Below are positions 18,717 through 27,190 of a stretch of 64,000 nt of DNA, piece by piece. The stretch spans positions 310,001 to 374,000 of the forward strand of contig CBDEFY010000007.1 in NCBI GenBank assembly GCA_965237595.1, given 5' to 3'. The translations under genes and the position numbers were made by a program. Numbering within the stretch: position 1 is the stretch's first letter; the number at the start of each line of letters is the position of its first letter. The notes beneath the pieces are model-generated. The model had not been told where the DNA came from and ran no database searches. It worked only from the letters and a program-made list of their open reading frames with translations. Source of the DNA: UBA9611 sp965237595. Its GTDB lineage: Bacteria > Chloroflexota > Dehalococcoidia > Lucifugimonadales > UBA3495.

Positions 18717-19105
18717 TCACCACCCTGGCCGACCACAGTGCGGGCAGGGGCTCCGGACTATCCGCCTCCAGGCGACGCCGCCTTGGGCGGTGATCTCGCG
18801 CCGGTAGTGGAGGCAACGGCCGCGGTATTCATTGTCGTCTGCCAGGTCCTCTGCGACCAGCTCAATGCACTCTTCGCAGCCGGCGACCTGGTGTGGGTCC
18901 TGCGTGTGGAGCGCCAGCTCGTCGTCTTCCCCACACAGCGGCCGGGAGCCCGGGCCGTAGTGGACGATCCCCCGACTTGGCGCTTCTGCCGGTGGTGCTT
19001 GCCGCCGGTCGCCATGGGGAGCCTATCGTCAAAGTTCCGGCCCTTGTATTCGACGGGTAGTTCCCCGCTTGGAGAGATAGCGTTCAGATTCGTGCCGGTG
19101 TTCAT
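18717..19105 (-). pseudogene. Small cysteine-rich (zinc-ribbon-like) protein, frameshifted
   Basis: It starts at ATG 19105 (MNTGTNLNAISPSGELPVEY) and shifts frame in a run of five G near 18968. The continuing frame reads GSRPLCGEDDELALHTQD, then CEECIELVAEDLADDNEYRG and CPHCGRPGW before TGA at 18717. The CxxC and CPHC pairs look like zinc-binding knuckles. The homopolymer makes a sequencing error as likely as decay. Function unknown. Confidence 0.55.
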
Positions 19106-19353
19106 TATCAAACTAACTTTCCCTCCGGCTGAGTTTCTTGCGTCAACAACTTATCCCGTCCCAGCCCTGTCTGTGGCTGTGTCCACCGCGGTTTCCGTTG
19201 TCCGTAAAGCACTTCGCGGTGTGCTTTTGTTCAGTCCTGCTGCCGTTCCTCGTCAACAGGACGCTGACGGGATAGGTTGTTGGCTCTAGGTTGTTGGCAA
19301 ATTCGGTTTTTCAGCTACGGAATTAGTTCCCCCTACACCCCTACGTCACCCTA

Positions 19354-20085
19354 CTAGGCGACCTCACGGTCATAGGGCATTATTCTCCATGCCATTCCTT
19401 CCGGTGAATGATTTCCCAGCTCTTCGATGGTGCATCCCTGCAGGCCTTCGATGTGTCGCAGGGCCTTGACGGCCCGGTTGACGTATACCGGGCGGTTCTT
19501 ACGATTGATGTGCCTCGCCACATATTCGGGGCCGTAGGCCATGAGTAACAGGTCCTGTCGGTTCTTTTCCGGGTACCGTTGCCTTGCCGGGTTCGGCTCC
19601 CGGTTCCCGGTTCTGACAGCTCTCCGGTCGTTGTGGGTGAAAACCGGTGTGTGATCGGCATTCGTGAGGACCCTGCCTTGAGAGTCCGTGACTTGGCCTC
19701 CGGGCGCTCGCAGGACCTCCGGCCTGGTCGGTTTTATCAGCCTGCCGCCGCGCGCGCCGTATCTGTCCCATTCGCAGCAGAGGTGCAGGTACATCCGGTA
19801 CGCAGGTCCTGAGATTAGCCCCAGTTTCTTCAGGAGCTCCCGGTCGACTTGCGGCCCGACGGCGTTTCCCTGCGGGATCCGCATGACCAGTGTCATTTGG
19901 TCGTTCAGACCGAAACCTTCCAGCTCCGAGATCATCAGTGGGAACTGCCATCCTGACGGGCCTCGCTTGCCGTCTCTCCTGGGGAGGGCGATGTACATGT
20001 CCCTAACCAAGGCTAGGGCCTTCACCATGTCCGATGAGGTCCACGCGCTCCTCGGAGCGCTCGCTGACCGAAACGGCGTCACCAT
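19354..20085 (-). CDS. Replication-initiator-like protein fragment
   Basis: Up to 243 residues; the convincing part starts near MYIALPRRDGKRG (about 19995). Features: ISGPAYRMYLHLCCEWDRYG followed by a conserved basic region and NRKNRPVYVNRAVKALRHIE, resembling the winged-helix C-terminal half of plasmid Rep proteins (AYRLYLHLAYLWDKYG type). The 5' end overlaps the start of the divergent RHH-repeat gene, so the N-terminal half has probably been lost at a junction near 20000. The family call is tentative. Confidence 0.45.
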   Translation of the reverse strand: MVTPFRSASAPRSAWTSSDMVKALALVRDMYIALPRRDGKRGPSGWQFPLMISELEGFGLNDQMTLVMRIPQGNAVGPQVDRELLKKLGLISGPAYRMYLHLCCEWDRYGARGGRLIKPTRPEVLRAPGGQVTDSQGRVLTNADHTPVFTHNDRRAVRTGNREPNPARQRYPEKNRQDLLLMAYGPEYVARHINRKNRPVYVNRAVKALRHIEGLQGCTIEELGNHSPEGMAWRIMPYDREVA

Positions 20086-20488
20086 GAGCGCCTACATCGA
20101 GACCCTCATCCTGACCGCCGATGATTTCTCCATCGACTCACAGGTCCAGGACCTCCTCGGCGTAATGGCCAACAAGGCCGGCAAGACCCGGGGACAGCTC
20201 CTGGAAATGCTCGTGCGCCAGGCCGAAACAGTCCTGTCATGGGACCCTCAGATCAACGGCCGCATCGGCGCTCTGGCCGCAAGAAACAGCATGACCCGGG
20301 CGGCTTTCCTGGAGGTACTGGTCCTGAAGGCCGAGGGAGTCCTTTCCTGGGAGCCGCCCCAGTTGAAGCCTAAGCCGTGGTGGCAATTCTGGCGACAACC
20401 GCAGTGGGAGGAACCTTCCTCGCCTCTCTTAGGGCACATCGTGGAGGCCGGCTCCGCACCAAAACTGGGTAGCGCCAAATCCGGCTGA
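19997..20488 (+). CDS. Triple ribbon-helix-helix-like repeat protein
   Basis: 163 residues from ATG 19997 (ATG 19991 and 20026 are alternatives; GGGGAGGG lies just upstream). Three tandem units of about 37 residues share the pattern LLG-LA-R-G-T-AxLE-LVL: VHALLGALADRNGVT, VQDLLGVMANKAGKT and INGRIGALAARNSMT, each followed by a helix ending near LSW. They resemble the helix-helix part of RHH DNA-binding domains. The C-terminus is Trp-rich (PKPWWQFWRQPQW). A DNA-binding role in element maintenance is inferred. Confidence 0.6.
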   Translation: MSLTKARAFTMSDEVHALLGALADRNGVTMSAYIETLILTADDFSIDSQVQDLLGVMANKAGKTRGQLLEMLVRQAETVLSWDPQINGRIGALAARNSMTRAAFLEVLVLKAEGVLSWEPPQLKPKPWWQFWRQPQWEEPSSPLLGHIVEAGSAPKLGSAKSG

Positions 20489-20503
20489 CCCTGTCGCCCA
20501 GAT

Positions 20504-20655
20504 ATTAACCTGGTAAATATTCTCCTGACAACAAGTGTTACGAGGCGTCAGGCCGCACGGCCCATCATATAACCCCGGTATTGACCGGGTTAATGTGGAG
20601 TCCTTCCTTCGACAATGGTCATCTTTCAAGGTTCTTTGAAGCGTATTAACCAGGT
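20504..20655. repeat. Three ATTAACCNGGT motifs
   Basis: ATTAACCTGGT at 20504-20514, the inverted form ACCGGGTTAAT at 20584-20594, and ATTAACCAGGT at 20645-20655, within 150 bp of non-coding DNA after the RHH-repeat gene. Iterons or an operator are possible. Confidence 0.5.
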
Positions 20656-20799
20656 GCATGCATGGAAATATCAAGAGGTGGTGGCGGAGGTGGTCGGGAC
20701 GACCCGGGGCGGATGACGCCCGCCCAGCGGCATGACGAGAATCCTGAGAGGCATGCTGGACGGAGCCAGGGGCGGAATGAACGCCGTAAGAACTTCGCC

Positions 20800-21040
20800 G
20801 CGGTGCCGTCGATGTTCTCCCGGAGGGCGACGATGCCGATGTCACGCGCGGTCAGCTCCGCCTGGATCCGGACCCCTTCCTCAAAGTTGCGGCTGAACCG
20901 GTCCAGGAACGCGACGACGATGGTGCCGCCGGGTTGGACAGGGCCCATCAGCTCCCGCCAGCCCGGGCGATTCATGGTGCGGCCGCTGGTCACGTCGGTG
21001 ACAATCAGGTCCTCGCGTATGCCGTGGTGCGGATTCGAAC
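20800..21040 (-). pseudogene. Serine recombinase (resolvase) N-domain remnant
   Basis: The minus frame reads REDLIVTDVTSGRTMNRPGW, then FLDRFSRNFEEGVRIQAELT and VALRENIDGTAAKF. This is the central part of a resolvase catalytic domain, including the conserved D-R-x-x-R motif as LDRFSRN. The N-terminal strand with the catalytic serine and the C-terminal HTH are absent or scrambled. It lies between plasmid-like genes and a broken dehydrogenase end. Confidence 0.65.
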
Positions 21041-21073
21041 CTCCCCACGTGCACGTCTGGGTTGGCAACGAGG

Positions 21074-21223
21074 ATGCCCCACCGGCTGCGCGAGCTGGAA
21101 ATCCCAAGGGAAGACCTGCGGGATATTGCCGAGCAAACCATGGAGGACGGCGCCGGTCGCAACAACCCCATGCCCATCAACAGTGTGGAGCAGGTGTTGG
21201 AGGTCCTGGAAAAGGCCTGGTAG
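21074..21223 (+). pseudogene. Iron-containing alcohol dehydrogenase, C-terminal fragment
   Basis: 49 codons reading LRELEIPREDLRDIAEQTME then GAGRNNPMPINSVEQVLEVL and a TAG stop. This matches the last helices of the iron-dependent alcohol dehydrogenase/maleylacetate reductase family. No upstream part is present. Its last 45 bp are repeated at 21645-21689. Confidence 0.6.
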
Positions 21224-21689
21224 GCGGATATTCTCCATTTTACCTTCAGCTCAAGGGAGGCTATCATCGGGATTGGTGACACATGTCCCTAGAGTGGGCG
21301 ACTCACCTAGTCCGTGATTAGCTGGTAGGTTTCGCAAATTTGAACTCGACGTGCCCAATGCTAAGGTTCAGCAGGAGGAGCTAATATGGCGATGGCAGCT
21401 GGGACTAGCCAAAAGAGCTTTGTTACAACATTAATCCTATGCGTATTGCTTGGGGGCTTGGGTGTACACAGATTCTATGTGGGGAAGACTGGAACGGGCA
21501 TCCTCATGCTTCTCACTTTGGGAGGTCTGGGGATATGGACGCTGATTGACCTGATCGTTATTGCCGTCCAACATTTTAAGGACAGTGAAGGCCTTGTGAT
21601 AAAGGCCTAATCCTGGTTACCGGCCCGCAGTTACCGGCCTGGTTCCCATCAACAGTGTGGAGCAGGTGTTGGAGGTCCTGGAAAAGGCC
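21173..21689. repeat. 45-bp perfect direct repeat flanking the TM2 gene
   Basis: Copies at 21173-21217 and 21645-21689, both starting CCCATCAACAGTGTGGAGCA and ending in GGAAAAGGCC, 472 bp apart. The first copy is the end of the dehydrogenase fragment; the second is a detached duplicate with a new tail (EGG, stop). Between them lies the TM2 gene, as expected for site-specific insertion that duplicates a gene's 3' end, or for a tandem duplication. Confidence 0.8.
21386..21610 (+). CDS. TM2-domain membrane protein
   Basis: 74 residues. ATG 21386 follows AGGAGGAG by 7 nt. Two hydrophobic helices (FVTTLILCVLLGGLGVHRFY and GILMLLTLGGLGIWTLIDLI) joined by the TM2 signature GVHRFYVGKTGTG. TM2 proteins are small inner-membrane proteins with no agreed function. 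It is intact and flanked by a 45-bp direct repeat. Confidence 0.85.
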   Translation: MAMAAGTSQKSFVTTLILCVLLGGLGVHRFYVGKTGTGILMLLTLGGLGIWTLIDLIVIAVQHFKDSEGLVIKA

Positions 21690-21843
21690 GAAGGTGGATA
21701 GACCTTTCAGGACGCTACGAATGAAATTCTGGCCTTTTGGCAACAAGCTAGAGACTCGGGACGACTCGTACACCGACACGCTGATAGCGGCGCTGGTGTC
21801 ACGCGCCCAGGGTGGACAAGTTGTCCGATACTCTCTATAACGC

Positions 21844-21921
21844 TTACCCATACCGGCGAAGTTCGCCGGTATGGGTAAATCGGTTTTCACCGGTACCCGT
21901 CATGTTGGCGGGTGCCGGTGA
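21844..21921. repeat. Two tandem hairpins
   Basis: The first is TTACCCATACCGGCGAA and its exact complement around a single G (21844-21878). The second has stems CACCGGTACCCG / CGGGTGCCGGTG with one G-T type mismatch (21889-21921). They lie between convergent genes. A run of four T follows the first stem, so they could terminate the plus strand. Confidence 0.7.
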
Positions 21922-21975
21922 GCCCTATACTTACTATCACGCTAACCATGGTGGACCAGCCGTCCAGTATGGTTA

Positions 21976-22164
21976 TCACCCTGAGAGCCACGTACAGCCG
22001 CGTTCCCGCCCCTTCCCGTGTCCCAAGGCCGTGTTGACCGCATCCTGAGCCAGCACCAGGGCCACGGCCTCACGGTATGCGCGGACGTGCTTGCAATCCC
22101 GGCGCCACCAGTAGCCAGGGCAGCTACAGGCCCGGGCGTCGGTGCGATACCTCGGCGTTGTCAC
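21976..22164 (-). CDS. SWIM zinc-finger-like small protein
   Basis: 62 residues. ACSCPGYWWRRDCKHVRAYR fits the CxC...CxH SWIM zinc finger, which binds DNA or protein partners. The rest is an amphipathic helix (EAVALVLAQDAVNTAL). It is a stand-alone finger, common on integrative elements. The start at MTTPRYRTDAR is the only ATG. Confidence 0.6.
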   Translation of the reverse strand: MTTPRYRTDARACSCPGYWWRRDCKHVRAYREAVALVLAQDAVNTALGHGKGRERGCTWLSG

Positions 22165-22238
22165 TCGCTCAGCTCCCCTGCGTCAAGCTTGGCTTGTCTT
22201 TGCTCGCTCCGGGACCACAATTATCGAAAGATTGCCCG

Positions 22239-22643
22239 TTAAAGAAATGGCTTTAGTGCCAACTGTTTTGCGACCTCGACAGATACTGTCTTCATCACGT
22301 CCAGTGACCAATCCCGCCAACGACTACCGTGCTTGGCTTCGATATGCTCTATAACGCCTTCTTGCTCGATGTTGTGGAGGAAATCGTTTCCGTTCCATGT
22401 CAGCCGACAAACGGGGTAGCCGACGTACCCACCACGAGTCGTCTCGATCAGATCTGCCTGTTCCATAATGGCGAAGTGGTAATACAATGTTTCAGCGTCG
22501 GGGCACACATCCGCAGGGAGCAGCACTACATTGGGTTGCTTTATGATGCGCTCGTGTTCAGGGGCGACTACATACGTGAACCCGGCACCCAAGTCGCCTT
22601 TGGATGTATTGACACCGCGCAGAATCCTAAGGACGAGTTCCAT
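22239..22643 (-). CDS. DUF2513 protein
   Basis: 134 residues from ATG 22643, chosen because AAGGAGG lies 7 nt upstream. It has the DUF2513 pattern: MELVLRILRGVNTS at the start, LYYHFAIMEQADLIETT, CRLTWNGNDFLHNI, then a C-terminal helix with SLDVMKTVSVEVAKQLAL. This is a winged-helix-like family frequent on prophages and mobile islands; function unknown. Confidence 0.75.
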   Translation of the reverse strand: MELVLRILRGVNTSKGDLGAGFTYVVAPEHERIIKQPNVVLLPADVCPDAETLYYHFAIMEQADLIETTRGGYVGYPVCRLTWNGNDFLHNIEQEGVIEHIEAKHGSRWRDWSLDVMKTVSVEVAKQLALKPFL

Positions 22644-22817
22644 AGCGCGCCTCCTTATTGTTCCACCAGACCGAAGTTCCTGCCAGCCATCGGCACTATG
22701 CACGTTTCCGGGTCGTAGCGTCGCTCCTTCGCAATCCCCAAACTGGTTGAACAGAAAGAGGGGATGATAGCAGACACACTTACTGATTCGTTTCCTGTGC
22801 GCCTGGGCGTGTACCGC

Positions 22818-23117
22818 TTACCGTCCCCCCTTGGCCAGCGCTGCTAGAGCCCGGTGACGCCGGCTGAGCGCGTCATAGTATGCCCGCTTGGTGTCTGCAA
22901 TCGCGGCTTCGGCATCGGCCAGCTCACGGCCCAGGTTGGGCAAATCGGTAACCGTTGCCGATTTGGGAGCGCCGCCCCGGAGAGTTTGAACAATGCCGCC
23001 CCGGTCAATCACATCCTCGGCCGTTAGGTCCATGCCGGCTAGCTTCATCCACATGGAGGCTGTTCGCGACGCAAGGCCGACCCTTCCAATCCAGTCGCCC
23101 CATTCCCCGAGCAACAA
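22818..23117 (-). CDS. DUF3102-like fragment
   Basis: About 100 residues starting in YFGEFLPLLLGEWGDWIGRV and continuing GLASRTASMWMKLAG, resembling the core of DUF3102 and phage or plasmid GEF-type regulators (an HTH-like 'WSxRTAxxxMxLA' pattern). It ends in a coiled coil (ADAEAAIADTKRAYYDALSR). A stop lies just upstream and no ATG fits, so the N-terminus is probably lost. Confidence 0.45.
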   Translation of the reverse strand: MLLGEWGDWIGRVGLASRTASMWMKLAGMDLTAEDVIDRGGIVQTLRGGAPKSATVTDLPNLGRELADAEAAIADTKRAYYDALSRRHRALAALAKGGR

Positions 23118-23689
23118 GGGAAGAAACTCGCCGAAATATCATGGACAGTCACTCCATGACAATGGACTCCGCGCCGGCGTCAATGTGTGCCGGCGCGGAA
23201 AAACCCCGGACACTGGTGGAGGATGAGCAAAGCAGACCATCCCCTCCGGGCGCGGAGGTCGTGGAAGTACTGGACCCGACCCACCGACCCGCAGCCACAG
23301 CCCCAGATCGGTGCAATCCCGGCCCAAACACCCATCAGGGCAACCCAACTCTACCCGGAAGGGCTGAAATGCCCCTTCCAGGGGAATCTCGAGCGGTCAC
23401 CGGCGTCTTGTCCATCGCTCGGTCCACTCTGACGCGGTACTCCCAACTGGTAGTCCGAACGCCGAACACCCGCTTCCCGAGCCCCCGGCGTCCGATTTCA
23501 CCGATGAGCTGGACCACGCAGCCAGGGTCACAGAAAAGGCGGCGATGGACATTCCATCGCCGCCTTTTTCGTCGTGCCGTGAGGGATCCGCTTCCGCCAA
23601 AGTCTACAAAAAAAAATGGTGCTATGAGGAGAGTATGGACTGATTCAGCACAACAATAACTGATACAGGACTAATACAGGTACAAGCAA
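23118..23689. other. Non-coding region with an inverted repeat
   Basis: No frame has convincing coding content; several plus-strand frames switch as if a proline-rich gene had decayed. An 11-bp inverted repeat (TCCGCGCCGGC / GCCGGCGCGGA) lies near 23168-23199 and a strong terminator at 23534-23569. Confidence 0.4.
23534..23569. terminator. Bidirectional rho-independent terminator
   Basis: AAAAGGCGGCGATGG and its complement around a short ACATT loop, with A-rich left and T-rich right edges. It is a GC-rich stem of about 15 bp followed by a T-run on either strand. Confidence 0.8.
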
Positions 23690-24278
23690 AGTGGTAAGTG
23701 ATGTGGTAACCAGCTGCAAGAAAGGCCGATTTCGTAGCTAAATAGGAGCGTCCATCGGTCAGGGTGGCGAAAGTGCGCATTGAGGCCATGCTGCCGCATC
23801 TGCACATCCGTGCCCAGTAACCCCACAGCTTCCGCCTTGCGAGCGTGCTTCCAGAAGGCTCGAATCGCGCCGTAAGGATAAGGCATCAGCGTCGCAAAGC
23901 GCAAAGGTGTCGTCAACGCCGGGGAACGGCTAGCCCTCGTCACAGTCCCCAACGATGATCGTAGCCGATGCTAGCGTAGCCCGGGCAGCGGCCACCCGCG
24001 CTGAGTCCAGGTCGATGCCATAGATGGCGCGGTCAGGATAGCAGGCCGCAGCAATATCTCCGTCGCCGATGAACGGCACATAGGCCGCGCCGTGTCACGA
24101 CACCGACGCCAGACTGCCCGACGGGGTCCGGCACCATGTCCAGGTAAAACAGCGCGGTCCGGATTTGCCAGGATAAAGCCCCAATTCCAGTTTCAATTCC
24201 CCCGGGAGTCATCGGGCATTTCCCGATGGATTTTATTCGCCGGTTGCCACAGCTCGAAGTCGAAATTGGGGCCGGCAT
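23690..24278 (-). pseudogene. SAM-dependent methyltransferase remnant
   Basis: Pieces in two minus frames join into a methyltransferase: GALSWQIRTALFYLDMVPDP, then after a frameshift AAYVPFIGDGDIAAACYPDR and IYGIDLDSARVAAARATL (motif I and the acidic end of strand 2), then IIVGDCDEG, a stop, and CDADAYPYGAIRAFWKHARK. At least one frameshift near 24090 and an in-frame stop near 23935 make it inactive. It probably belonged to the adjacent ParA-encoding element. Confidence 0.55.
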
Positions 24279-24560
24279 TCCTCAAATCCTCGTTGCTGGC
24301 GTCCATCCGTAACATCCCTACCGCGGTTCCCGCCCCCGGTTCACCTTGTGGGATGGCCGGAGGTTTCCAGCGGCCAAGGTCGCTGAGCGCATCCAGGGGA
24401 TGGACGCAGAGGAGTTGGCGGCGGGTCAGATACCGGCGGCGCTGCGGACCCCGGAGAGCCGGTTATACGGCGTTTTCCGTCTTCCCTTTTCTACGGTCGG
24501 GGGTAATATGCGCCTGAAAACGGCTCATCCTGCCGGAACTGTATTCCTGCAATAATATCT

Positions 24561-24625
24561 TTGCATTATCATAGAAGCCCTCAGCCGCCGGTGCTATATT
24601 ACTGCCATTGCAGGTTTGCATTATC
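24561..24625 (+). promoter_or_regulatory. Direct repeats upstream of parA
   Basis: TTGCATTATC occurs at 24561-24570 and 24616-24625, 28 bp before the parA start. Related TGCA-rich words follow the partner gene (25490-25525). Likely autoregulatory or partition sites for the RHH partner; binding is inferred. Confidence 0.5.
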
Positions 24626-24652
24626 CTAACGGCCAAGGCAGGGACGTCCGGC

Positions 24653-25306
24653 ATGACCGTCATCACTGTTTGCAACCAGAAGGGTGGGTCCGGCAAGACC
24701 ACCATGGCCATTAACCTGGCCGGCGCATTCGCGGCCGAGGACAAGCGCGTGCTGCTGCTGGACCTGTACCCCCAGGGCAGCGCCCTGGATTGGGGGTCAA
24801 TAAATCCGGACACTATGCCCCAGGTCGAGGTGGCGGAGATCGACCGGCCGCAGCTGCTGCGTCAGGCCCGTGCCCTGAGAAGGGAGTACGACGTGATCGT
24901 CATCGACTGCCCGGCCAAGTTCGCCGACAGCAGTTCCGCCGCGATCCGCGTTGCCGACTTCGTTCTGGTGCCGGTGCAACCCAGCCCCTTTGACGTGTGG
25001 GCCTCCGACGCCGTGGCGGGACTGATAAAAACCCGGCAGGAGGCGACCGGGGGTGCTCCCCTGGCAGCCTACGCAATATCCAGGGCCATCAGCAACACCT
25101 CCCTGCAGCGGTCCATTGGAGCGGCCCTGGAGGGCTATGGACTGCCGGTGCTAAAGGCCGGCACCACGCAGCGGGTGGCCTACGCCACCACCGCGGCTCA
25201 GGGGATGACCGTGTTCGATGGACGCCGCACCGTTGCCCGCCGGGAGATGGAGGCGGTCCGAGATGAGATCAAGGAGCTAATTCATGGTGCTGAATCGAAG
25301 GCCTGA
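24653..25306 (+). CDS. parA: ParA-family partition ATPase
   Basis: 217 residues from ATG 24653. Deviant Walker A QKGGSGKTTMAINLA with the signature lysine; the second motif is LLLDLYPQGSALDW (Tyr where many relatives have Asp); and IDCPAKFADSS and PVQPSPFDVWAS follow. Type Ib ParA proteins drive plasmid segregation with a small RHH partner, which here overlaps by 23 nt. It marks this stretch as derived from a plasmid or integrative element. It looks intact. Confidence 0.9.
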   Translation: MTVITVCNQKGGSGKTTMAINLAGAFAAEDKRVLLLDLYPQGSALDWGSINPDTMPQVEVAEIDRPQLLRQARALRREYDVIVIDCPAKFADSSSAAIRVADFVLVPVQPSPFDVWASDAVAGLIKTRQEATGGAPLAAYAISRAISNTSLQRSIGAALEGYGLPVLKAGTTQRVAYATTAAQGMTVFDGRRTVARREMEAVRDEIKELIHGAESKA

Positions 25307-25505
25307 ACGGCAGCGGTCCGGGCGCGGCAGCGCGGCGCCCGCGGTCCAAGAGGATGTTCTGCGGGAGGAGACCCGGCAACTGAACGTGGCACTGCCGGTG
25401 GAACTGCACCAGCGACTGAAGGTTGCTGCGGTGCAGGAGGGGATTTCGGTGCGGGAATGGACCGCCCGGGCTGTGCTCTACTACTTTGCAAATGCAGGTG
25501 CATAG
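25284..25505 (+). CDS. RHH partition partner (ParB/ParG-like)
   Basis: 73 residues. A basic, disordered N-terminus (RRPERQRSGRG) precedes an RHH core: TRQLNVALPVELHQRLKVAA then GISVREWTARAVLYYF. It overlaps parA by 23 nt, the usual arrangement for type Ib par loci, where it binds the centromere/operator and represses the operon. A decayed duplicate lies at 25963-26098. Confidence 0.8.
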   Translation: MVLNRRPERQRSGRGSAAPAVQEDVLREETRQLNVALPVELHQRLKVAAVQEGISVREWTARAVLYYFANAGA

Positions 25506-25695
25506 GTTTATAGCCATGCAGTAAACTAAGTCAGCCGGCCACAGCGTTCCGGGCACCAATGTACTTCCGCTGTTAACAGTCCAGACCATGTGAACTGTTA
25601 GCCGCCCCGCATGGGGCAGAATATTTGACAGTTGGCAGACGACAGTGGCTGTCCTGTCGTGTAATCTTCAATAGGGTTGAGACGGCCCCGCACGG

Positions 25696-25905
25696 TCAGC
25701 AGGCCTGCTCCTCGGGCTGATACCCGTGCAACAGGCCGCTGAAAAACGCCCGGCGGGCCTGAGTGGCCAAGACCATCGCCAGAACATCCGGCAGCCCGTA
25801 CTCTTCGGGATATCCGAATTCCTCTCTTTGCGCCAACACCAAGCGCTCGGGTTCCAGGCGGATGCGTACCCTGAAGCGGCTGGTCCAGCTGCTGCAACGG
25901 TTCAA
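25696..25905 (-). CDS. Hypothetical small protein
   Basis: 69 residues beginning at a TTG codon; RVRIRLEPERLVLAQREEFG then YGLPDVLAMVLATQARRAFF has protein-like composition, but I do not recognise it. It lies between the intact and the decayed copies of the RHH gene. It could be the end of a larger lost gene. Confidence 0.3.
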   Translation of the reverse strand: MNRCSSWTSRFRVRIRLEPERLVLAQREEFGYPEEYGLPDVLAMVLATQARRAFFSGLLHGYQPEEQAC

Positions 25906-25962
25906 CCAGAGGGATTACTGCAGAGCCCCGGCGCAGTACCGCGGCCACCGCGGTTAAAGCAG

Positions 25963-26098
25963 ACGTGTTGAGGGAAGGTACCCGGCAGTTTGACGTGGCG
26001 CTGCCGGTGGAATTGCATCAGCGTCCGAAGATCGCCGCAGTGCAGGATTGCCGTGCGGGAATGGGCGACGACGTGCTACTATTCTGCAAATGCAGATG
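25963..26098 (+). pseudogene. Decayed duplicate of the RHH partition partner
   Basis: The frame reads ADVLREGTRQFDVALPVELH then QRPKIAAVQD, matching the intact gene's EDVLREETRQLNVALPVELH, before a frameshift. The non-coding tail (TGCAGRTGMATAGG ... ATGCAGTAAACTAAG) is also shared with the DNA after the intact gene, so a segment of roughly 170 bp was duplicated. Confidence 0.75.
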
Positions 26099-26145
26099 AA
26101 TAGGATAATAATAATGCAGTAAACTAAGGGGCGGGAGAGCTTCTT

Positions 26146-26420
26146 TTGGCAGCGCTGATCTGCTCTCATCATCTCAGAAATGTAGATGCGGGACTGGCGG
26201 AAGGTCACGTCGGGCTGGACGCCGGAGAGGGTGGCACTGGTGATGTGGAGGGCGGAGAGGAGCGCACCGGTACCGCAGGCGAAATCGCCGATGCGAAGGC
26301 TGCCGATGGCCTCGGGGTCGGCCCAGTGTAGGTGTGGGCCCGGACGATTACCACCTGCCCCATGCTGACGGCGGAGCAACCAAAATAGTCCTGCGCGAAG
26401 CTGGGTTTCAGCCATTGACC
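26146..26420 (-). pseudogene. N6-adenine methylase remnant with internal deletion
   Basis: The minus frame has DPEAIGSLRIGDFACGTGAL, the SAM-binding motif I of N-6 DNA methylases, joined directly to HITSATLSGVQPDVTFRQSR, which in intact enzymes lies about 60 residues further on. The sequence in between has been deleted and no NPPY motif remains. Confidence 0.6.
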
Positions 26421-26429
26421 GACGAGGAA

Positions 26430-26884
26430 TTAGTGGACCAACAGCGCAGCCATCAAAGGGTAGTGGTAAGCGTCCTCGAGGCCAGCGGGGAATTTGGATT
26501 TCTGAAAAACTCTACTGACATAGCTCGCTACAGAAGCATATCCCCACGGCTTCACCTGCCAGGCTCGAATTATGGTCAAGTCATTGGGGCCCTTGAAAAG
26601 GTGTCCAGGGCAGTCAGGTCCACGGCTCTCCGAGAGGAGTCTGAGGGCGGGTTCTCCTCGACGATCTCCTCGTTCCGGACCAAGCCGGTCAGGACAAGAA
26701 ATTGCCGCACCGCACTGGTGATGTTGGCCTCGGGCTGGAGGGCGTCGTGCCGGGACAGTATCTGCGCCGCGGCATCTCGATACTGGGGATCGTCCAAGTT
26801 GATGTGAGTTGCCATGTTCGTCAGGGACCTCTGACGCTCTGCAGCAGCATTGTTCCGGGATTGCAGGACTCCCAGTGTATTCAA
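26430..26884 (-). pseudogene. Fragments of a restriction/methylase-type gene
   Basis: Two joined pieces. 26884-26576 contains MATHINLDDPQYRDAAAQIL and ALQPEANITSAVRQFLVLTG, similar in style to N-termini of type IIG enzymes such as the one at 54 kb. 26570-26430 reads KGPNDLTIIRAWQVKPWGYA before a stop. The frames are not continuous with each other. Assignment to a restriction enzyme is tentative. Confidence 0.35.
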
Positions 26885-27152
26885 CCAGCTCCACTACCGA
26901 TGGGCCGGCGGTCACGAAGAAGTCCAGCCGTCCGAAGTAGGGCTGTTGCAGCGCGGAATCCAGGGAGTCCTGCCTCTCCTGAAGAACCCGTTGGATCTCG
27001 TTTGCAGCTTCCTGGTATGCCGATCTCGCCGGCATACCCTTTTGGATCCTGGCGTGGTTCTCCGTGATGAACCGGACAACGTCGTCAAGTTTGCGCTGCT
27101 CTTCTGCGAACGCCTGGTCAAGGTTCTCTCCGGAAGTAGCGGATCGTTGCAT
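26885..27152 (-). pseudogene. HelD/UvrD-like helicase N-terminal fragment
   Basis: From ATG 27152: MQRSATSGENLDQAFAEEQR, a charged helical region, then LQQPYFGRLDFFVTAGPSVV. The long N-terminal helix followed by 'PYFGRxDF' resembles the start of HelD-type superfamily 1 helicases. No helicase motif remains because the gene is cut near 26885. Confidence 0.35.
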
Positions 27153-27190
27153 GATGGAAACCGTCCTCGTCGTTCTCTCAATAACGAAAC

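Noticed and set aside
18552..19289. Long plus-strand frame
   Set aside because: Antisense to the cysteine-rich gene; low-complexity translation without motifs.
23187..23660. Proline-rich plus-strand frames
   Set aside because: Three frames alternate with no continuous coding signal and a terminator lies inside; not called as a gene.
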